Positions 35,364 through 40,239 of a stretch of 40,239 nt of DNA are shown here, in pieces (positions within the stretch are counted from its first letter, which is position 1; every line of letters starts with the position of its first letter). The notes below the pieces were generated by a model, which saw nothing but the letters and a program-made list of their open reading frames with translations, was not told where the DNA came from and made no database searches. The position numbers were made by a program, and so were the translations under genes. The DNA is from Mariniblastus sp. (GTDB taxonomy: Bacteria; Planctomycetota; Planctomycetia; Pirellulales; Pirellulaceae): assembly GCA_023300235.1 (NCBI GenBank), contig JALZWN010000187.1, positions 1 to 40,239 on the forward strand, read 5' to 3'.

Positions 35364-38225
35364 GTGCCCAAATATAATCCGGCCGAAATTGAACCTCGTT
35401 GGCAGCGATACTGGGACGAAAACAAAACCTTCGCGACCGACGTGAAGGCCACGGGCCCAAAGTTGTACGCGCTGGACATGTTCCCCTACCCCAGCGGCGA
35501 GGGGCTCCACGTCGGGCATCCCGAAGGTTACACCGCCACGGATATCGTTTCGCGGCATGCGAGGATGAATGGCAAAACGGTTTTGCATCCGATGGGCTTC
35601 GATGCGTTTGGGTTGCCGGCTGAAGAGCACGCGATCAAGCACAACGCTTCACCGCGTGAGTTCACTGAGAAAAACATCAAAACATTCGTCCGTCAGTTGA
35701 AGGACTTGGGGTTCAGCTACGATTGGGATCGGCAGGTTTCGACGACGGATTTAGATTACGTCAAATGGACGCAGTGGATCTTTTTGGTGTTGTTCGATAC
35801 TTGGTTTGATGTTGAGCAACAAAAAGGTCGGCCGATCAGCGAGTTGCCGATTCCTGCTGAGGTGACGGCCGAAGGTGAAGATGCTGTCCGTGAATACAAA
35901 GACGAGCATCGGTTGGCTTATGAGTCTCATGCGCCAGTGAACTGGTGTCCGGGATTGGGCACGGTGATGGCCAACGAAGAGGTCACCGATGGCTTTGCCG
36001 AAGTCGGTAGCATCCGTCATCCGGTTCAACGCGTGCCGATGCGGCAATGGATGCTGCGGATCACGGCGTACGGCGATCGACTCGAAAACGAATTGAGCGA
36101 AGTTAATTGGCCAGAAGGCATTAAGAAGTTGCAACGCGATTGGATCGGTCGCAGCGTGGGTGCTGAGGTTGATTTCTTTATCGGTGAAGCGGATGCAGTG
36201 GACGCTTGGAAGGCTGGCCGCGTTAAGACTGGTTTTCCGAAATCGCAAGCTGAGGATACGCTTCGCGTTTACACGACTCGACCGGACACGTTGTACGGTG
36301 CGACGTACATGGTGATTGCTCCTGAACACGCGGCTGTCGAAGCATTGACCACCGCCGATCAAGCGGCATTGGTCAAAAAATATCGTGATGATGCGGCGAT
36401 CAAGAGCGACCGCGATCGTCAGGACGATCGAACAAAGAAGACCGGCGTGTTTACCGGTAGCTATGCGATCAACCCGGTCAACGGCAAGCCGGTTCCGATT
36501 TGGATCGCGGATTACGTGTTGGCGACTTACGGCACCGGCGCCATTATGGCCGTGCCGGCTCATGATAAACGCGACTTTGAATTCGCTAAGACTTACGATT
36601 TGGAAATCACGCCTGTCGTGCAACCTCCTGAAGGCGTTAGGGACGTTGATTTGGCGAAGGTTGCCGCTGGTGACGTCTGTTTCGCGGGCGTTGGTACGGC
36701 CATCAACAGTGGTGACTTTAATGGTTTGACGACTGACGAGTTCAAACAGCAGATCATCGCCAAGTTCGCTGAGTCTGGATGTGGTAGTGCAGCGGTCAAC
36801 TACAAGTTGCGTGACTGGTTGTTTAGTCGTCAGCGTTTTTGGGGTGAGCCGTTTCCGATCTTGCATGAGTTGGACGAAGCGGGAAATCGAACGGGGCGTT
36901 TGCGTCCAGTGGCTGCCGAAGATTTGCCTGTCAAACTTCCGGAGTTGGAGGACTTCAAGCCGCACGGGCGAATGGAGCCGCCGTTGGAAAAAGCCGACGA
37001 CGATTGGTTGTACCCGGTGATCGATGGCGTTAAGTACAAGCGTGAAACAAACACGATGCCGCAGTGGGCGGGGTCATGCTGGTATTACTTGCGGTTCATC
37101 GATCCGAATAACGATCAAGCCTTTATCGATCCGGAGCTTGAGAAAGCATGGATGCCGGTTGATTTGTACATCGGTGGTGCCGAGCACGCGGTGTTGCACT
37201 TGTTGTACGCTCGTTTCTGGCACAAAGTTTTGTTTGACCGTGGGTACTTGAGTACCGTTGAGCCGTTTAATCGGTTGGTGAATCAAGGCATGATCTTGGG
37301 AGATGTTGAGTTCACAGGTTATCGTGGGCCGGACGAGCAATGGGTGAGTTCGGATTTGGTTGCCGAGAACGATGAAAAGAAACCGATTCTTGAATCCGAT
37401 GGCACGTTGTTGCACGCGGTCAAGTTGGATCCAGAACAAGCGGAGAAAGCGACTGCGAAGAATTCGAAGACGGAGTTTGTGCTCAAGTCAGATCCGTCGA
37501 TCGGCGTTGCGAGTCGAGCCTATAAAATGTCCAAGAGCCGCGGGAACGTGGTCAACCCGGACGTGATTGTGGCTGAATACGGTGCGGATGCGTTGCGGTT
37601 GTACGAGATGTTCATGGGCCCGTTGGAGCAATCCAAGCCTTGGTCGATGTCGGGCGTGAACGGCGTGCGTGGTTTCTTGGATCGCGCGTGGCGGATGATC
37701 GTTGATCAAGACGCTGACGAGACGGTTTTGAATTCGGCGGTTGGTGATCATGAAGCAACCGACAAGCAAACTCAGACTTTGCATCGGACGATTAAAGCGG
37801 TTTCCAGTGATATTGAGAATTTGCAGTTTAATACTGCGATCTCGCGTTTGATGGAGTTCGTTAATTTCTTTACCAAGGAAGACAAGCGGCCGACTTCGAT
37901 CATGTCGCAGTTCGCGTTGTTGCTTTCGCCGTTGGCTCCGCACTTGGGTGAGGAGTTGTGGAAGTTGTTGGGTAACGAGAATACGTTGGCGTACGAGGCG
38001 TGGCCGGAGTATGACGAATCGTTGACGGTGGATGCGTCGGTTGAGATTCCGGTTCAGATCATGGGCAAGTTGCGATCCAAGATCGTGGTGCCGCGAGGGA
38101 CTGGTAAGGATGATTTGTTGGCGCTTGCCAAGGCCGATCCGAAGATCGCTGAGTTGCTGGAAGGGAAGACGATTATGAAAGAAATTGCCGTGCCTGACCG
38201 AATGGTAAACTTGGTGGCGAAGTAG
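35364..38225 (+). CDS. leuS: Leucyl-tRNA synthetase
   Basis: Class I synthetase that charges tRNA-Leu and edits mischarged tRNA in a CP1 domain. From the GTG at 35364 it has 953 residues, longer than the E. coli enzyme (860). HIGH reads HVGH in [35 protein letters not shown] follows. The editing domain has the [14 protein letters not shown] segment and the [12 protein letters not shown] segment. KMSKS is intact in [14 protein letters not shown]. The extra length lies partly in a roughly 60-residue insertion before KMSKS and in linkers near residues 185-200. It is transcribed alone, and a 260-bp tandem duplication begins about 80 bases after its stop. Confidence 0.96.
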   Translation: MPKYNPAEIEPRWQRYWDENKTFATDVKATGPKLYALDMFPYPSGEGLHVGHPEGYTATDIVSRHARMNGKTVLHPMGFDAFGLPAEEHAIKHNASPREFTEKNIKTFVRQLKDLGFSYDWDRQVSTTDLDYVKWTQWIFLVLFDTWFDVEQQKGRPISELPIPAEVTAEGEDAVREYKDEHRLAYESHAPVNWCPGLGTVMANEEVTDGFAEVGSIRHPVQRVPMRQWMLRITAYGDRLENELSEVNWPEGIKKLQRDWIGRSVGAEVDFFIGEADAVDAWKAGRVKTGFPKSQAEDTLRVYTTRPDTLYGATYMVIAPEHAAVEALTTADQAALVKKYRDDAAIKSDRDRQDDRTKKTGVFTGSYAINPVNGKPVPIWIADYVLATYGTGAIMAVPAHDKRDFEFAKTYDLEITPVVQPPEGVRDVDLAKVAAGDVCFAGVGTAINSGDFNGLTTDEFKQQIIAKFAESGCGSAAVNYKLRDWLFSRQRFWGEPFPILHELDEAGNRTGRLRPVAAEDLPVKLPELEDFKPHGRMEPPLEKADDDWLYPVIDGVKYKRETNTMPQWAGSCWYYLRFIDPNNDQAFIDPELEKAWMPVDLYIGGAEHAVLHLLYARFWHKVLFDRGYLSTVEPFNRLVNQGMILGDVEFTGYRGPDEQWVSSDLVAENDEKKPILESDGTLLHAVKLDPEQAEKATAKNSKTEFVLKSDPSIGVASRAYKMSKSRGNVVNPDVIVAEYGADALRLYEMFMGPLEQSKPWSMSGVNGVRGFLDRAWRMIVDQDADETVLNSAVGDHEATDKQTQTLHRTIKAVSSDIENLQFNTAISRLMEFVNFFTKEDKRPTSIMSQFALLLSPLAPHLGEELWKLLGNENTLAYEAWPEYDESLTVDASVEIPVQIMGKLRSKIVVPRGTGKDDLLALAKADPKIAELLEGKTIMKEIAVPDRMVNLVAK

Positions 38226-38346
38226 GGTGTAGTCGGTGTTGCATCCGCCCGATGCATGTAGCGGACTCGAGGCTATGTGCACCGCGTTTGGCTTGCTGTC
38301 GCTCGGATCCTTGCTTACGCAGCGGTCTTCCATTTGAGATAGTCGC

Positions 38347-38363
38347 CTTTTACTCGGTAAAAG
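38347..38363. repeat. 17-nt hairpin (copy one, inverted type); repeated at 38607-38623
   Basis: CTTTTACTCGGTAAAAG has a perfect 7-pair stem with a 3-base loop and is preceded by GTCGC, the mirror of the GCGAC that follows the hairpin at 38541-38557. It is thus an inverted relative of that hairpin, with stem bases TAC/GTA in place of CGC/GCG. Confidence 0.8.
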
Positions 38364-38540
38364 AGCGTTCATTCGGTCGCGGCGACTCCGACTACTTTGA
38401 TGCGATGTAAACAACCTAAATTTGTTTAATCAGTTTTTTTAATCAGTTTTAAGACGACTTAGATGCTTTTTTTTAGACGATGAAATCACCAGATCGATTG
38501 ATGTGCTGCTCTTCGCGAAAGTCCGTTTAGGGTAGCGCTA

Positions 38541-38557
38541 CTTTCGCGGAGCGAAAG
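38541..38557. repeat. 17-nt hairpin (copy one); repeated at 38801-38817
   Basis: CTTTCGCGGAGCGAAAG has a perfect 7-pair stem with loop GGA and is followed by GCGACATT, as is the hairpin at 13510-13526. No T-run follows. Confidence 0.85.
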
Positions 38558-38894
38558 GCGACATTGTTCCTTGCTTACGCAGCGGGCTTCCATTTGAGAT
38601 GGTCGCCTTTTACTCGGTAAAAGAGCGTTCATTCGGTCGCGGCGACTCCGACTACTTTAATGCGATGTAAGCAACCTAAATTTGTTTAATCAGTTTTTTT
38701 AATCAGTTTTAAGACGACTTAGATGCTTTTTTTTAGACGATGAAATCACCAGATCGATTGACGTGCTGCTCTTCGCGAAAGTCCGTTTAGGGTAGCGCTA
38801 CTTTCGCGGAGCGAAAGGCGACATTGTTCCTTGTTGACGCAGCGGGCTTCCAACGGACGACCTGACAGACATCGAGATTAGACCAACTGCAAAC

Positions 38895-40007
38895 ATGCTT
38901 TCTCCTAGCTCCCATAAAACGCTTCAAAAACGACTTCTCGCTTGGTTTGATGAAAATCAACGCGATCTGCCTTGGCGTAAAAACAAAACGCCGTACCGGA
39001 TCTGGATCAGCGAGATTATGTTGCAGCAAACGCAAGTTGCGACCGTGATCGATTACTACTTGCGTTTTATGAAACAGTTTCCGACGGTCAAGAAACTCGC
39101 CGCCGCGGATGAAGCGGAGGTGCTGAAACTGTGGGAAGGACTCGGCTATTACCGCCGAGCCCGACAGTTGCACGCGGCGGCTAGGCTGGTCGTGGAGAAT
39201 CACAAAGGCAAGTTTCCGGAAACGTTTGATGATGTGTTGGCGTTGCCGGGGATCGGGCGGTACACCGCCGGGGCGATTTTATCGATCTCGAAGGACCAGC
39301 AGTGGCCGATTCTGGAAGGCAATACGATTCGCTTGTTTGCGAGGCTGATGGAGATGAAGGCGGACCCGAAAACCGGTCCCAATCAAAAAGCCTTGTGGGA
39401 GTTTTCGGAGTCGTTGTTGCCTAAGAAACGCTGTGGTGATTTCAATCAAGCGTTAATGGAGGTTGGCAACCAGGTTTGTACTCCTAAGCGACCGAAGTGT
39501 TTGATTTGTCCGATTCATGATTTGTGCCCAACGGCGATTAAAGGACTACAGGAACAGATTCCAGCGGCGTCGAAGAAAATGAAGTACGAGGATCTTCATG
39601 AGGCGGTGTTGTTGGTGCGACGGAAGAATAAGTTCTTGATTCGCCAGTGTGGGCCGGGCGAGCGTTGGGAGAACTTGTGGGATTTTCCCAGGTTTGAAAT
39701 TGAGACGAAGATTCCTAAGCGAACCAAGCCGCAAGGCGAAAAGCTGACTGTGGTTTTAGAGCAGCTGACGGGGAATCTAGAGGCGATGACCGGGTTGAAG
39801 GCTTCGCTTGTGGCGACCGATATTCGAATCAAACACGCCGTGACACGGTTTCGAATTACGCTCGACTGTTTTGTGACGGAGTCGGTGACCGGGCGGCTGA
39901 AAAAGATGCCGGGCGAGACTCAATGGGTTTCTTTGTCGCAGATTGCGGAGCTCCCGATGAGCATGACCGGGCGGAAGATCGCGGATCAGATGGGTGAGCT
40001 TGGGTGA
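38895..40007 (+). CDS. mutY: A/G-specific adenine glycosylase
   Basis: MutY removes adenine mispaired with 8-oxoguanine. The 370-residue protein has the catalytic Glu40 in WISEIMLQQTQVATVI, the helix-hairpin-helix LPGIGRYTAGAI, and a [4Fe-4S] cluster set Cys195-x6-Cys202-x2-Cys205-x5-Cys211. A NUDIX-like 8-oxoG recognition domain follows from about residue 230. The second catalytic residue, Asp in the usual LDGN motif, is Glu141 here (PILEGNTIRLFAR). All else is standard, so it is probably active, but this change deserves attention. The upstream spacer is filled by the 260-bp duplication, so its promoter probably lies in repeat DNA or in the 42 bases after it. Confidence 0.94.
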   Translation: MLSPSSHKTLQKRLLAWFDENQRDLPWRKNKTPYRIWISEIMLQQTQVATVIDYYLRFMKQFPTVKKLAAADEAEVLKLWEGLGYYRRARQLHAAARLVVENHKGKFPETFDDVLALPGIGRYTAGAILSISKDQQWPILEGNTIRLFARLMEMKADPKTGPNQKALWEFSESLLPKKRCGDFNQALMEVGNQVCTPKRPKCLICPIHDLCPTAIKGLQEQIPAASKKMKYEDLHEAVLLVRRKNKFLIRQCGPGERWENLWDFPRFEIETKIPKRTKPQGEKLTVVLEQLTGNLEAMTGLKASLVATDIRIKHAVTRFRITLDCFVTESVTGRLKKMPGETQWVSLSQIAELPMSMTGRKIADQMGELG

Positions 40008-40045
40008 TGGTGGTTTTTGAGACCGCGAATGGACGTGAATGTTGT

Positions 40046-40180
40046 CACGGCAGTACGGGTGTGGCGACGGCGCTTCCAGCTTATGGTCCCGGACCAGTTT
40101 AACGGTTAGCTGGAAGGCGCTCGAGCAACTCCACTGCCACACACCGACGCCTTCAGGCTATGCGTTAAACTGATGCCGTG
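40046..40180. repeat. Inverted-repeat element at the right edge
   Basis: CACGGCA (40046-40052) and TGCCGTG (40174-40180) enclose a strongly self-complementary region. Positions 40095-40119 pair with 40148-40172 in 22 of 25 places: CAGTTTAACG/CGTTAAACTG, then TAGCT/GGCTA with one G-T pair, then GAAGGCG/CGCCTTC. A competing fold pairs GCGCTTCCAGCT (40070-40081) with AGCTGGAAGGCGC (40108-40120, one bulge). GGTCCCGGACC at 40085-40095 is a third small hairpin. It starts 38 bases after mutY and may be a transposon-like remnant, an intergenic repeat or a structured RNA. Confidence 0.7.
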
Positions 40181-40239
40181 GCAGATAGCTTAAGTTTCGA
40201 AAGTAAAACCGGCTTTAAGTCGGACGCGGGATTCACAGG

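Larger units (their letters stand above)
38308..38852. repeat. 260-bp tandem duplication with a partial third copy
   Basis: Copy one (38308-38567) and copy two (38568-38827) differ at only five of 260 positions by eye; a third copy stops after 25 bases (38828-38852). Each full copy starts CCTTGCTTACGCAGCGG and carries two 17-nt hairpins and the doubled TTTAATCAGTTT. No reading frame is shared in a way that suggests coding. The unit fills nearly the whole 669-base leuS-mutY spacer. Confidence 0.96.

Noticed and set aside
38308..38852. CRISPR array or insertion sequence in the leuS-mutY spacer
   Set aside because: The period is 260 bases with nearly identical whole units, not short repeats with unique spacers, and there is no transposase frame.

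Overview
The window looks like a chromosomal segment of a planctomycete of the Pirellulaceae (Rhodopirellula-like) type. The evidence is indirect but consistent: two-domain DUF1080 (3-keto-disaccharide hydrolase) protein, formylglycine-type sulfatase and GH29 fucosidase side by side, a kinase-like protein with a typical planctomycete N-terminal segment, a secreted bacterial-SH3 protein, moderate GC, many single-gene units and long, repeat-rich intergenic spacers. No rRNA, tRNA, CRISPR array, transposase or prophage gene was found.

Left part (1-13.3 kb): ndk (minus) is divergent from the two-gene 2-oxoacid:ferredoxin oxidoreductase operon korA-korB. A GT4 glycosyltransferase, a membrane-anchored pseudokinase with a helix-hairpin-helix-like segment, argC and argJ follow on the plus strand; the pseudokinase stop lies 5 bases before the argC start. 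A GH29 alpha-L-fucosidase runs on the minus strand, then a very acidic 100-residue protein with its own promoter candidate and the best intrinsic terminator of the window.

Middle part (13.3-26.2 kb): on the minus strand a double DUF1080 protein, a secreted SH3 protein, soluble transhydrogenase sthA and an SRAP (YedK/HMCES-type) abasic-site protein; on the plus strand a Cys-rich exported protein, a sulfatase, a DUF1294 membrane protein and a large APC permease fused to two universal-stress domains and a PTS EIIA domain. The permease appears to start at a CTG codon, 60 bases upstream of its first ATG.

Right part (26.2-40.2 kb): core metabolism and information genes: ileS (minus), ispA-dxs (isoprenoid precursors by the MEP route plus a prenyl diphosphate synthase), nadK, map (minus), leuS and mutY, whose usual catalytic Asp is Glu.

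The most unusual signals are (1) the pseudokinase-TM-HhH protein coupled to arginine biosynthesis, (2) the APC-USP-USP-EIIA permease, and (3) a rich set of intergenic repeats: a 260-bp near-perfect tandem duplication before mutY, a 17-nt hairpin family with compensatory stem changes at several sites, a 93-bp element with 10-bp terminal inverted repeats, a 28-bp imperfect inverted repeat between nadK and map, an inverted repeat at the right edge, and 11-, 13-, 15- and 18-bp tandem repeats. All functions are assigned from sequence motifs by eye; no database search was run.
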